From: Brevibacillus massiliensis
GTDB lineage: Bacteria > Bacillota > Bacilli > Brevibacillales > Brevibacillaceae
Assembly: GCF_000311785.1 (NCBI RefSeq)
Contig: NZ_HE978535.1
Span: 571,922 to 635,921 of the forward strand
Direction of reading: 5' to 3'
Length of the DNA: 64,000 nt
Shown here: piece after piece, positions 26,960 to 35,104 of the stretch
Layout: every line of letters starts with the position of its first letter
How positions within the stretch are numbered: the stretch's first letter is position 1
Position numbers and translations under genes: made by a program
The notes under the pieces: generated by a model
What the model was told of the DNA's origin: nothing
The model's database searches: none
What the model saw: only the letters and a program-made list of their open reading frames with translations

Positions 26960-27350
26960 GTTTTCATCGTATCCTTCCCTTGTATTAACAGTAGTCAAGT
27001 CAACGAAGAAGACAAATCGTTTCGGTTTCCCGTATGCCCGTTCAGTGCCTTCTTTCCCCAATTGGCAAGAAGGATTCCGGCCGGCGGCATGCATCCTCCC
27101 GACAGATCAGTACCTTCCTGCGTGCAAAGGATATAGTGGGCTCAATATACTCGACATATTACGTCATTTATGCATGTTTGTCTGTGCACTATTTATGGTT
27201 TTACTGTTATAAATTACATATTTCGTCGCAACTGCATGCGATTTATGTGAAAAGAGACATAGAAAAAATAAACAGTGTACGCGATATTCCAGTTATTTTA
27301 TAATGACGTTAAAAATACGATCTCTACATGTTGATGTGATTGGAGGAGCA
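26960..27350. other. Divergent intergenic region, 391 bases
   Basis: AT-rich, non-coding as far as I can see, between the glycosidase-like operon (-) and the polysaccharide deacetylase gene (+). A plus-strand -10 TATAAT is at 27299-27304, 46 bases before the deacetylase start; its -35 is weak (GTGTAC-like). No clear operator or riboswitch was found. The length suggests regulation in both directions. Confidence 0.4.
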
Positions 27351-28508
27351 ATGAAGAAGATAACCTCGACACTTCTTGCAGGATTCGTCATTTTGTCAGG
27401 GACTTGGGTGTCAGCTGCTGCCAACTCCGATATTACACTCATGATTAACGGACAAAAGGTTCAGACAGATATTCCGCTGCAAATGGTCAAGGGGAGAACT
27501 CTCGCTCCTGTCCGCGCAGTAGCAGAGCATTTGGGAGCTTCTGTCAAATGGGATGAAAATCAACACACGGTGTTTATCACGAAAGGGAACCAAAAGCCAA
27601 ACATCACAAATACATATGCAAATAACACAAACGAGATAAAATTGGTGATCAACGGGAAAGAAGTGAAATCAGATGTGCCTCCTGTCATGATCGGCGGAAG
27701 CACGATGGTTCCGGTCCGGACGATTGCCGAGGAGTTGGGTTCCACCGTCGAGTGGAACGAAGCCAAACACACCGTCTGGATTGCCAATCGGATCATCAAT
27801 CCTGCGGCAAGCGATTTTCACGGCCAGGCGATGATTACATTCTCGTATGATGACGGGTTGGACTCGTTCTATGACCGCGCACTACCGCTGCATGAAAAAT
27901 ACGGAATTCCGGCTACGCTGAATGTGATTGCCGAGAGGATAAAAGACGGAGCCAATACCGAATTCCTCGAAGCTGCCCAAATAAAAGACGCTTATGACAG
28001 AGGCGTGGAGATCGGTTCCCATACTTATTCGCATTACGATCCGCTGACCAGCAACACCGACGACGATCTGGACTTTGAACTGGCGAAAAGCAAGGAAATC
28101 CTCTTGGGCATCGTCCCAAAAGTAGACTCGCTCTCGATTCCGTTTTCCGCCTACGATCATCGGGTAAGGGAAGCTGCCAAGAAGTACTACAAAGCCGTCC
28201 GCGTCTTTGAGCATCAGCAAAACAATCTCCCGCCGGACGATCCCTATTGGCTGCATTCGGCTATTGCGGTAACGAACGAGATGACGTTCGACCAGATCAA
28301 ATTGCGCATCGATGAGGCGGTGCAAAAGAAAAAGTGGTGCATCATCATGCTTCACGGGATCGATCCGAACGACGACGACCTGTATGAAATCAAACCGGAG
28401 CTTCTGGAGCAGACGCTCGAATACGTGAACAACCTGGGAAGGGATAAAATTCTGCCGGTGAACACGATGGACGGCTTGACGATCGCAACGCAAAAACAGG
28501 GAAAGTAA
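27351..28508 (+). CDS. Secreted polysaccharide deacetylase with two stalk (copper amine oxidase N-like) domains
   Basis: This 385-aa protein begins with a signal peptide (MKKITSTLLAGFVILSG...VSAAANS). Two Copper_amine_oxidN-like repeats follow (each with INGxxV.SDxPxxM and ApVR.xAExLG), then a NodB-type polysaccharide deacetylase from about residue 155. NodB motif 1 is TFSYDDG (the first Asp of TFDDG replaced by Tyr-Asp-Asp spacing), motif 2 is GSHTYSHYDP, and a late LHG motif carries the catalytic His. The start at 27351 has GGAGGAG immediately upstream. Divergent from the polysaccharide operon, it may N-deacetylate that polymer or peptidoglycan; this is inferred. Confidence 0.9.
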   Translation: MKKITSTLLAGFVILSGTWVSAAANSDITLMINGQKVQTDIPLQMVKGRTLAPVRAVAEHLGASVKWDENQHTVFITKGNQKPNITNTYANNTNEIKLVINGKEVKSDVPPVMIGGSTMVPVRTIAEELGSTVEWNEAKHTVWIANRIINPAASDFHGQAMITFSYDDGLDSFYDRALPLHEKYGIPATLNVIAERIKDGANTEFLEAAQIKDAYDRGVEIGSHTYSHYDPLTSNTDDDLDFELAKSKEILLGIVPKVDSLSIPFSAYDHRVREAAKKYYKAVRVFEHQQNNLPPDDPYWLHSAIAVTNEMTFDQIKLRIDEAVQKKKWCIIMLHGIDPNDDDLYEIKPELLEQTLEYVNNLGRDKILPVNTMDGLTIATQKQGK

Positions 28509-28526
28509 CCCGGCCGTAAACGCGCA

Positions 28527-28578
28527 AAACCTCTCAACCTCCAAACGAGATTCGCCATAGAGGGGTTGAGAGGTTTTT
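28527..28578 (+). terminator. Terminator after polysaccharide deacetylase
   Basis: AAACCTCTCAACC and GGTTGAGAGGTTTTT form a 13-bp stem with a T-run, 19 bases after the stop at 28508. The end of the frameshifted DMT gene on the opposite strand runs into it. Confidence 0.9.
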
Positions 28579-29156
28579 CCATGCAAGCTGTTTGAACGTA
28601 AAAGGGACCTGCTTCAGACCAAACCAGCCGAGTGAGTCCCACAATAAGGCAAATCCCAGCTGTGATGTCAGGACGATCGAGATGGCATGCGTAGGAGCTA
28701 ATCGTCTCATTGCCTGCACCAGGCAGGTTGCCGCACCGACGCCGATCAAACCGCTGAACCAGTACCAAAGCTTCATATGTTGCAAGAAAAAGAGCTGCTT
28801 CCCCTCAAAGATGAGACCCGCAGCCAGCGAAGCCAGGAACCCATGCCTAATACCAATGTCGTTGTCGCCCAAGATCCCGCGTGTTGAATAGCCGTGACAT
28901 TGCTGAAAATAATGATCGCCGCCAGAGCCCCGCCCGTCAAATACAACGGTTTGACTTGTGTAAACCCTTGCCATGTTCGCTCTCGGAAAAGCATCAGGAT
29001 CGCGAATACCGCGATGAATCCGGTTAACTGGGTAATCGTCGCTGTTTGCCAGGTGCCAATATCTTGACTAATCCGGGCATTGGCCACTCCTTGCAGGGTA
29101 ATAAAAGCCCCGCCCATGAGTGCAAAAAAAATCCCGCGCATATTTGCTCTCCCCAT
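28534..29156 (-). pseudogene. DMT transporter of the YdcZ/DUF606 type, frameshifted
   Basis: The 5' part (from MRGIFFALMGGAFITLQGVANARIS, a Met at 29141; an alternative Met at 29156 has AAAGGAG upstream) and the 3' part (GFLASLAAGLIFEGKQLFFLQH ... ALLWDSLGWFGL) are in different frames. They join at TTLVLGMG/GFLASLAAG near 28839-28842 by one missing base. Together they make the ~145-residue, five-helix DUF606 protein. The last codons read through a terminator of the opposite gene, so the natural end may be altered too. Non-functional unless the shift is a sequence error. Confidence 0.78.
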
Positions 29157-29257
29157 TGACGTCAGGTTTCTCCTTTTATTAAATGACGGATGCAAATACG
29201 CAGGGTAGAACATATGTCCTTTGAACCGAACGAATGATATTTGGTTACCGCGAAAAA

Positions 29258-29280
29258 GGCACCCTTTGGTTGCGAGTGCC
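29258..29280 (-). terminator. Terminator after alkA
   Basis: Minus-strand GGCAC...GTGCC with a 13-base loop followed by TTTTT, 18 bases after the alkA stop. The stem is only five to six base pairs. Confidence 0.55.
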
Positions 29281-29297
29281 CCTACTTCCCATATTCA

Positions 29298-30221
29298 CTA
29301 GTAGTTGTTCCACAAGTAAAAAGTAGCATATGCCTCCCAGCCGGCCCAATTCGCGAACAGCTGCTGCAGCTCAGAAGGCGTCGGCTTGCGGTCCATGCCA
29401 AGCAGTTTGCGGACGGCGTTCTGCAGTCCGGCATCGCCGATGGGAAACGCCCGCGGATCGCGAAGGCAGCGCATCCGCACATAATGCGCGGTCCACGGCC
29501 CGATGCCGCGGATACGGACCAGCTCTCGCTCAGCGGCGTCGAAGTCGCCGAGCGCAAGCAGCTTGTCACGGGACAGCTCGCCGCGGCGCATGAGGGCAGC
29601 CGTCTCGAGTACGGCCGCCGCCTTTGCGCGCGTCAGCTGGAGCGCCTGCAGTTCAGCCACATCGACGCCGGCGAGCGCAGCAGGTTCCGGGAAGCGCCGG
29701 TACGTTCGGCCTTCCCAGAGCGTGCTTTCGCCGTATGCCTCGGTCAGCCTTGCCTTGAGCTTATAGGCGAAGGCAAGGTTGACCTGTTGGCCGACGATAG
29801 CCCAGCAGAGCGCCTCGAACAAGTCCGGGATGCCGATGATCCGCAGCCCGTAGAGCCGCTCGGCCAATACGCGAAGCACCGGATCGCCGTCAGTCAGCTT
29901 TTGCCACGGCCCCAGGTCCCGGTCCAGATCGAACCAATCGCGGATATAGCGCTTCACCGACTCCAGCTCGCTTTCGCTGCCCGGCTCGCCTTGCAGGAAG
30001 CGTACCTGCAGCACCTGATCGTCCGGACAGGAGATTTCCAGCAGCAAGCTGCGGCCGGGGGTGGTTCCCTGCTCAGTCTCACTCGCCACCGCCACCAGCC
30101 TGATAATCTTTCCCTCGCAAACCTCGTACAAGCTTTCAAGCGGCGATCTCGTCATATACCCGAGGCATCGCGTGAAACGGAACGGCTGCCCTACTGCCAA
30201 CTCAAAACCGGAAGCGCTCAT
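29298..30221 (-). CDS. alkA: DNA-3-methyladenine glycosylase II
   Basis: AlkA removes 3-methyladenine and other alkylated bases from DNA. The ~307-aa product has an N-terminal beta-rich domain and a helix-hairpin-helix glycosylase domain. It shows ALCWAIVGQQVNLAFAYKLK, the HhH motif RIRGIGPWTAHYV and the catalytic Asp region FPIGDAGLQ. It is the third gene of the adaA-ogt-alkA operon and overlaps ogt by about 20 bases. The Met at 30221 has GAGG nine bases upstream; an earlier Met at 30230 is possible. The region is clearly more GC-rich than its surroundings. Confidence 0.94.
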   Translation of the reverse strand: MSASGFELAVGQPFRFTRCLGYMTRSPLESLYEVCEGKIIRLVAVASETEQGTTPGRSLLLEISCPDDQVLQVRFLQGEPGSESELESVKRYIRDWFDLDRDLGPWQKLTDGDPVLRVLAERLYGLRIIGIPDLFEALCWAIVGQQVNLAFAYKLKARLTEAYGESTLWEGRTYRRFPEPAALAGVDVAELQALQLTRAKAAAVLETAALMRRGELSRDKLLALGDFDAAERELVRIRGIGPWTAHYVRMRCLRDPRAFPIGDAGLQNAVRKLLGMDRKPTPSELQQLFANWAGWEAYATFYLWNNY

Positions 30222-30753
30222 GGCCGCCATCCTCTACACCTTCGATGCCTTCCAGCTTGAGCAGCCTGCGCTTCATCTCGAGACCGCCGCGAAAGCCTGT
30301 CAGCTTGCGGTCGGCGCCGACAATCCGGTGACACGGCAGCAGCACCGGCACCGGATTGGCGCCGTTGGCCGCGCCGACGGCCCGCACTGCCTTCGGCCTT
30401 CCGACGGCCTCCGCAATGTCGCGGTACGTTCTGGTTTCCCCGTACGGCACGTTTCCAAGCGCAGTCCACACCTGCTTTTGGAACGGCGTGCCGATCAGAT
30501 CGAGAGGCACATCGCGGAACGAAACCTGTTCCCCCGCAAAATAGGCCCGCAATCGATCGATCACGCCGGTCCGCTGCAGTGCCGCTGCATCTTCCTTCGG
30601 CTCGACCCCTGGCGCAATCCGTTTTAACCAGTCCCGCCAATCCTTCAGTCCTTCATGCGGAAAAACGATCCGGCACACGCCGCCCTCCGTCGCCATGATC
30701 AGCCAGTTCCGCCCTTCAAGCTCCAGCCTTGTCCACATCAATTGTGTTCTCAC
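30202..30753 (-). CDS. ogt: Methylated-DNA-[protein]-cysteine S-methyltransferase
   Basis: This suicide repair protein transfers the methyl group of O6-methylguanine or O4-methylthymine to its own Cys. The 183-aa product shows the winged helix GETRTYRDIAEAVGRPKAVRAVGAA (shortened here to its ends), the asparagine hinge and the active-site PCHRIVGA. The GTG start at 30753 overlaps the stop of adaA as GTGA and is preceded by GGAGGG at eight bases, a textbook coupled start; a longer frame begins at 30780. It corresponds to adaB of Bacillus subtilis. Confidence 0.95.
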   Translation of the reverse strand: MRTQLMWTRLELEGRNWLIMATEGGVCRIVFPHEGLKDWRDWLKRIAPGVEPKEDAAALQRTGVIDRLRAYFAGEQVSFRDVPLDLIGTPFQKQVWTALGNVPYGETRTYRDIAEAVGRPKAVRAVGAANGANPVPVLLPCHRIVGADRKLTGFRGGLEMKRRLLKLEGIEGVEDGGHERFRF

Positions 30754-31358
30754 CGCATGTCCCTCCAATTCCTGGTCCATCCTGCCAATGCCTGCCTATT
30801 TCCGCGATGCCCTTCGCGATACGCCGACGGGGTGACCCTGGTCAGTCTGCGAAACCATACGGCAAAATGCGACGCGCTGCGAAAACCGACGGCGGCGGCT
30901 ACTTCAGACATCGTCAGCCTTCCGCTTTCCAGCAGCCGCTTTGCTGCCGACAGCCTCGTCTGATGCAGCCGCTCCATTGGCGTCAGCCCGGTCACACGCT
31001 TATAGGTACGCTGCAGATGATACGGACTGATCGCCAGCTTCTGTGCGATCTGCTGCAGCGTAATCCGTTCGCCGTAACAAGCGTCGATCACAGCGTCGGT
31101 CTGCGCTGCCAGCAGCCCGTCGGGGCCAAGAGCGCCGGGTGTCTCCGGCTTGCAGCGCTTGCAGGGCCGGAACCCGTCCCGAATGGCAGCCTCCACACTT
31201 GGGTACAGCGTAATATTTTCCTTCTTGGGGGTTTTGGCACGGCAGGAAGGCCGGCAGACGATCCGCGTCGTTTTCACCCCCGTGTAATAGATCCCGTCGT
31301 AAGTCGACTCTTTCTTGACGATCGAATCGTACACCTTATCGAACAACTCTGCGTCCAT
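30750..31358 (-). CDS. adaA: Methylphosphotriester-sensing activator AdaA
   Basis: AdaA repairs methylphosphotriesters by accepting the methyl on a zinc-bound Cys, which turns it into an activator of the ada operon. The 202-aa product has the N-terminal zinc site Cys35, Cys39, Cys66 and Cys69 (RIVCRPSC, PCKRCKP), with Cys35 as acceptor by analogy to E. coli Ada. A C-terminal AraC-type double HTH follows (ITLQQIAQKLAISPYHLQRTYK; TMSEVAAAVGFRSASHFAVWFRR). GGAGGG precedes the start. It heads the operon with ogt and alkA and should autoregulate it. Confidence 0.95.
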   Translation of the reverse strand: MDAELFDKVYDSIVKKESTYDGIYYTGVKTTRIVCRPSCRAKTPKKENITLYPSVEAAIRDGFRPCKRCKPETPGALGPDGLLAAQTDAVIDACYGERITLQQIAQKLAISPYHLQRTYKRVTGLTPMERLHQTRLSAAKRLLESGRLTMSEVAAAVGFRSASHFAVWFRRLTRVTPSAYREGHRGNRQALAGWTRNWRDMR

Positions 31359-31501
31359 GAGTACTCCCTCCTTGTGCGAGGAGATCTTTCACATTTCTCA
31401 GTATACCGCTGCAGCAGCATCATCCCAAGCTTTCTTGCATACGACAGCAACTTTTCGACAGAGCTCCATTCCCGTACTTCGTTCGCAGCTTTTCGCCAAG
31501 C

Positions 31502-31527
31502 AAAAAAACCAGCAAAGCGCTGGTTTG
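31502..31527 (-). terminator. Terminator beyond the acetamidase relic
   Basis: Minus-strand AAACCAGC-GCTTT-GCTGGTTT followed by further T residues (TTTTTTTG). It lies right after the stop at 31531 and marks the end of the amidohydrolase/permease transcription unit. Confidence 0.85.
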
Positions 31528-31530
31528 CAG

Positions 31531-31806
31531 TCATAAGCGGAACAATTCGGAAAGAATCTGTTTTGGCACGGCAACTCTTACGGTGACCAACTCATTGACG
31601 ATTTGGCTGATTTTCAAATCGCAGGCGGCGCTTGAAAGCCGATATCCGTCTTCAAAGGAGAGCTGCAGGGCCGAACAAAGATGTTTGACCGCTTCCTCCA
31701 GACCTCTTCGAATTGCCTCTTCAAATGTTTTGCCGGACGAAAGAAACATGAAGTGCTCTGGCGTTTCAACGGATGATGTGGAGCAGCGAACCGGTGGACG
31801 CCCCAC
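31531..31806 (-). pseudogene. Acetamidase/formamidase C-terminal remnant
   Basis: The frame contains VETPEHFMFLSSGKTFEEAIR, then YRLSSAACDLKISQIVN and VRVAVPKQIL. This matches the end of FmdA/AmdA-family acetamidases (PRIETPDH-MTIG; AGDLRISQVVN; VRVALPKS). Only the last ~85 of roughly 300 residues are present, the metal-binding part is missing and no start context is seen. It lies 80 bp downstream of the amidohydrolase gene in the same direction, so it was probably the terminal gene of that operon before loss. Confidence 0.7.
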
Positions 31807-31887
31807 GGCTCGTCAGCCGGCCCGCATTCGATCCTGAATCCGGCTTGCCGCATGCCACCAATCTCTAATTCTTCATCTAGCTTCCCG

Positions 31888-33516
31888 CTAGGCTTCATAG
31901 ACGATGCTGCCATCCATCATCGTCAAGCATACTTTCGTCTGACGAATCTCTTCTGCATCGACCGCGAACAGGTTGCGGTCCAAAACGATCAGATCGGCCA
32001 GCTTTCCCGCCTCCAAGGTGCCAAGCTCGTGTTCGCGGAAATTGCCGTAGGCAGACCCGAGCGTATACGCCCGCAGCGCTTCCGCCAGCGTAATCCGCTC
32101 AGCGGGGATCCAGCCCCCTGCCGGTTCTCCGTCATTGTGCAAACGAGTCACCGCGCGGTAGATCTCAAGCATGGGGTCGAGGGCGACCACCGGGAAATCG
32201 CTGCCGAAAGCCAGCTTTGCTCCCGTTTTCAGCAAGGAATGGATCGGCCAGGCATAGGGAATGCGCTTGGGACCCAGGCGAGACACGTACGCATTCTCGG
32301 CAAATCTCTCCGCGGAGGCGATGTGCTCCGGCTGCATGGAGGCGATTACGCCAAGTTTGCCAAAGCGGCTGATATCCCCCGGATCGATGACTTCGATGTG
32401 TTCGATCGTATGGCGGGAGTCCCGCACGCCGTTTTTGCGCCGCGCTGCTTCGAAACAATCCAAACCCAGCCGGACCGCGGCATCCCCGCAGGCGTGATAG
32501 CGAATGCGAAAACCCTCCCGATCGGCCTTGATCGTCCATTCATCGATCAGCTCCTGCGGTACCAGTGTAGATCCGCGGGTTGAGGCATTGTCTGAATAAG
32601 GCTCCAGCAAAAAAGCGGTATAGGTGGCCGGCACACCGTCGAGAAAATTCTTCAATCCGGAAAATTGCAGCTTTCCTGACTTGTATTCTTCCCGCAGCCG
32701 CCTGGGTCTTTCCAAATCACCATTGCATTCTACCAAAAAATGTATGCGTACGGTCAATTGGCCCGTTTCGTCAAATTCGCGGTACATGTCGAGATTGCCC
32801 AATTCCATCGTAACCAATGGGAACATGTCTGCCACAGAAGTGACGCCGAGACTGGCGGCATGACGCAAAAACCCTTGCAACAGGCTGATTCGGCGCTCCC
32901 GCGGAAATTGAAAGGCCTGCTTTGCCAAAGCCATCGCGGACTCGTACAAAAATCCCGTGGGCTCCCCCGCCCCGTCACGGGCAATCGCTCCATAGGGCGG
33001 GTCGGGTGTATCGCGCGTGATCCCTGCCAATTTCAACGCTTTGCTGTTCAGCCACGCGCCGTGGCACTCTGCATTGAACAAAAACACCGGGCGGTCGGGC
33101 ACGTATTTGTCCAAGGTGGAGCGGTGCGGAAGCTGTTTGTTCTCCCAGTACAGGTGATACCAACTAAATCCGATGATCCAGGGATCGTCCGGACGCTGGT
33201 CGGCGTACTCTTTGACCATCCGGGCCGCTTCTTCTGCCGATTTGGCCTTCCAGAGATGGACGCACTGTTGCTGCAAGCTTCCCAGCAGCAGATGGATATG
33301 AAAATCGTGAAAGCCAGCCATGATCAGTTGATCGCCGTAGCGAAGCACCTTGGTATCCGGGCCGACCAGGTTTTCGATCTCCGATAGAGTGCCGACAGCG
33401 AGAATCCGGTTTCCTTTTACAGCGACACCTCCTGCCCTCGGCCGATCTTCGACCCCGGTAAAAACAGCGTTGCTCATCAAACAACAGTCTGCAAATCCGG
33501 CATGCTGTGTTGACAT
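31888..33516 (-). CDS. YtcJ-like metal-dependent amidohydrolase (Amidohydro_3)
   Basis: This 542-aa amidohydrolase-superfamily member hydrolyses amide or ester-like bonds of small molecules in the cytosol. Visible are the metal motif FHDFHIHLL (HxH, residues ~73-75), the long insert typical of YtcJ-type proteins, FRIRYHACGDAAVRLGLD, the HTIEHIEV histidine and GSDFPV (metal Asp). It ends with the beta-sandwich strand KLADLIVLDRNLF. GGAGGAG supports the start. It follows the APC permease by 20 bp, so the imported amino acid or amine derivative is the likely substrate. Confidence 0.92.
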   Translation of the reverse strand: MSTQHAGFADCCLMSNAVFTGVEDRPRAGGVAVKGNRILAVGTLSEIENLVGPDTKVLRYGDQLIMAGFHDFHIHLLLGSLQQQCVHLWKAKSAEEAARMVKEYADQRPDDPWIIGFSWYHLYWENKQLPHRSTLDKYVPDRPVFLFNAECHGAWLNSKALKLAGITRDTPDPPYGAIARDGAGEPTGFLYESAMALAKQAFQFPRERRISLLQGFLRHAASLGVTSVADMFPLVTMELGNLDMYREFDETGQLTVRIHFLVECNGDLERPRRLREEYKSGKLQFSGLKNFLDGVPATYTAFLLEPYSDNASTRGSTLVPQELIDEWTIKADREGFRIRYHACGDAAVRLGLDCFEAARRKNGVRDSRHTIEHIEVIDPGDISRFGKLGVIASMQPEHIASAERFAENAYVSRLGPKRIPYAWPIHSLLKTGAKLAFGSDFPVVALDPMLEIYRAVTRLHNDGEPAGGWIPAERITLAEALRAYTLGSAYGNFREHELGTLEAGKLADLIVLDRNLFAVDAEEIRQTKVCLTMMDGSIVYEA

Positions 33517-33536
33517 CTGCGCTTCTCCTCCGATCG

Positions 33537-34889
33537 TTATGCGGGTTTGTCCGCTTCATCAAAGCTCAGTTCGGGCGGCCGCCGGGTAAACAGCTTCGTC
33601 AGGTACGCGAGATAAATCACTCCGATCGCGATCCAGATGCAGCCCAGCGTGAAAGAATGAGAATCGAGATTGGTCCACAGCCAAAGGGTAAAGCATGCGC
33701 CGATCAAAGGGACGAGCAGGAATCGGATGATGTCCGGTCCGCTCCGGCGCTGATTGCGGATAAAGTAGTGGGAAATCACGGACAGGTTCACGAACGTGAA
33801 TGCTACCAGCGCGCCAAAGTTGATGAACGAGGTGGCCGTTACCAGGTCGACGAACAAGCCGGAGACGGCAAAGATGCCAACGAGCACGATGTTAAACACC
33901 GGCGTTTTGAACTTGGGATGGATGTAGCCAAACAGTGTATGGGAGATCACCCGGTCGCGGCCCATCGCGTACAGAAGCCGGGAGACGCTGGCATGTGCCG
34001 ACAAACCTGAAGCGAAGCAAGCGGTAATCATCCCGGCGATGAACACAGACCCGAACAGGATGCCGCCGACAAACTCCGCGATTTCCGAGGCGGCTGAGTC
34101 TGCGTTCTGGAAGCTGGCGTAGTCCGGATATACCATATGCGCGACATAGGAGACGATGATAAACAAAGCGCCCCCGATCAAGGTGACGAGCAGAATCGCC
34201 TTGGGGATGGTCTTCTGGGAATTGATTGTCTCCTCTGACAGCGTTGTTACGGCGTCAAAACCGAGGAAGGAGAGACAGAGGATCGATGAGCCGGCGATGA
34301 CGGATGATAATGGCACATCCGGATTGACGAACGGATTGATTGCGACGAGTGTTCCCGTCCCAATGCCATTCATGATTCCTTTGATGGATAAAGCCATAAA
34401 GACGATGATGACCATGGCCTGAAAGACGATCAGCAGCGTGTTGATATTGGTGGTTAACCTGATGCCCAAGATGTTGATCAGCGTCATGACGACGATAAAC
34501 AGGCAGACCCAGATGCCCTGCGGCACGGAAGGAAAAGCGGCAGACAGATAGATCCCGGCCACCAGGAAGTTGATCATGGGCAGAAACAAATAATCCATCA
34601 AAACGGCCCAACCAACCAAAAATCCCACCTGCGGATTCATCGATTTTTGCGTATACGTGTAGGCTGAACCTGCTACCGGGTACGCCTTGACCATCTGACT
34701 GTAGCTGTATGCGGTGAACATCATGGCCGCCAGCGCCAACAAATAGGCCAACGGCAGCATGCCTTGAGAGATTTGCGTGGCGACACCGTATGTCGTAAAG
34801 ACGGTCATCGGTGCCATATAGGCCAATCCGAACAAGACGACAGGCATGAGCGTCAGGGTACGCTGCAGCGAAGCCTGGTTTTTCATCAT
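33537..34889 (-). CDS. APC-family amino acid permease
   Basis: This 450-aa protein has twelve predicted membrane segments of the amino acid-polyamine-organocation type: VLFGLAYMAPMTVFTTYGV (TM1), AYTYTQKSMNPQVGFLVGW and ILCLSFLGFDAVTTLSEET (TM6 unwound region). GGAGGAG precedes tandem start codons at 34889 and 34886. It begins an operon with the YtcJ-like amidohydrolase and is divergent from the MerR-type gene at 35105. Substrate unknown; an amine or N-acyl amino acid is suggested by the neighbourhood. Confidence 0.92.
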   Translation of the reverse strand: MMKNQASLQRTLTLMPVVLFGLAYMAPMTVFTTYGVATQISQGMLPLAYLLALAAMMFTAYSYSQMVKAYPVAGSAYTYTQKSMNPQVGFLVGWAVLMDYLFLPMINFLVAGIYLSAAFPSVPQGIWVCLFIVVMTLINILGIRLTTNINTLLIVFQAMVIIVFMALSIKGIMNGIGTGTLVAINPFVNPDVPLSSVIAGSSILCLSFLGFDAVTTLSEETINSQKTIPKAILLVTLIGGALFIIVSYVAHMVYPDYASFQNADSAASEIAEFVGGILFGSVFIAGMITACFASGLSAHASVSRLLYAMGRDRVISHTLFGYIHPKFKTPVFNIVLVGIFAVSGLFVDLVTATSFINFGALVAFTFVNLSVISHYFIRNQRRSGPDIIRFLLVPLIGACFTLWLWTNLDSHSFTLGCIWIAIGVIYLAYLTKLFTRRPPELSFDEADKPA

Positions 34890-35015
34890 ACCAACTCCTC
34901 CGAATGCAGTTTGCGGTCCAACGATAAAATGAAGGCACTTTCAAAGAGACGAATCGCGGTATCCCCCTCCCCTCTGCTTTTTACCGTACATGATCTAGTA
35001 GTCTTCATATCAATG

Positions 35016-35030
35016 GGAAAATTCAGATAA
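35016..35030 (-). promoter_or_regulatory. Copy 1 of a 15-bp element shared with the Liv operon upstream region
   Basis: GGAAAATTCAGATAA (plus-strand reading) occurs here, 127 bp before the APC permease start, and again at 53534-53548, 60 bp before the M20/Liv operon. It lies in the divergent region of the MerR-type regulator. A shared operator is an inference. Confidence 0.4.
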
Positions 35031-35104
35031 TGACCAAAAAAACATGGAGTATACTTTACCTTTTCAGTTAAAATGAAGACCAAAATGATGGGAGGCGTAT
35101 AGCG

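Noticed and set aside
29241-30260. 339-codon plus-strand open frame
   Set aside because: Antisense to alkA in a GC-rich stretch where stop codons are rare; the composition explains it.
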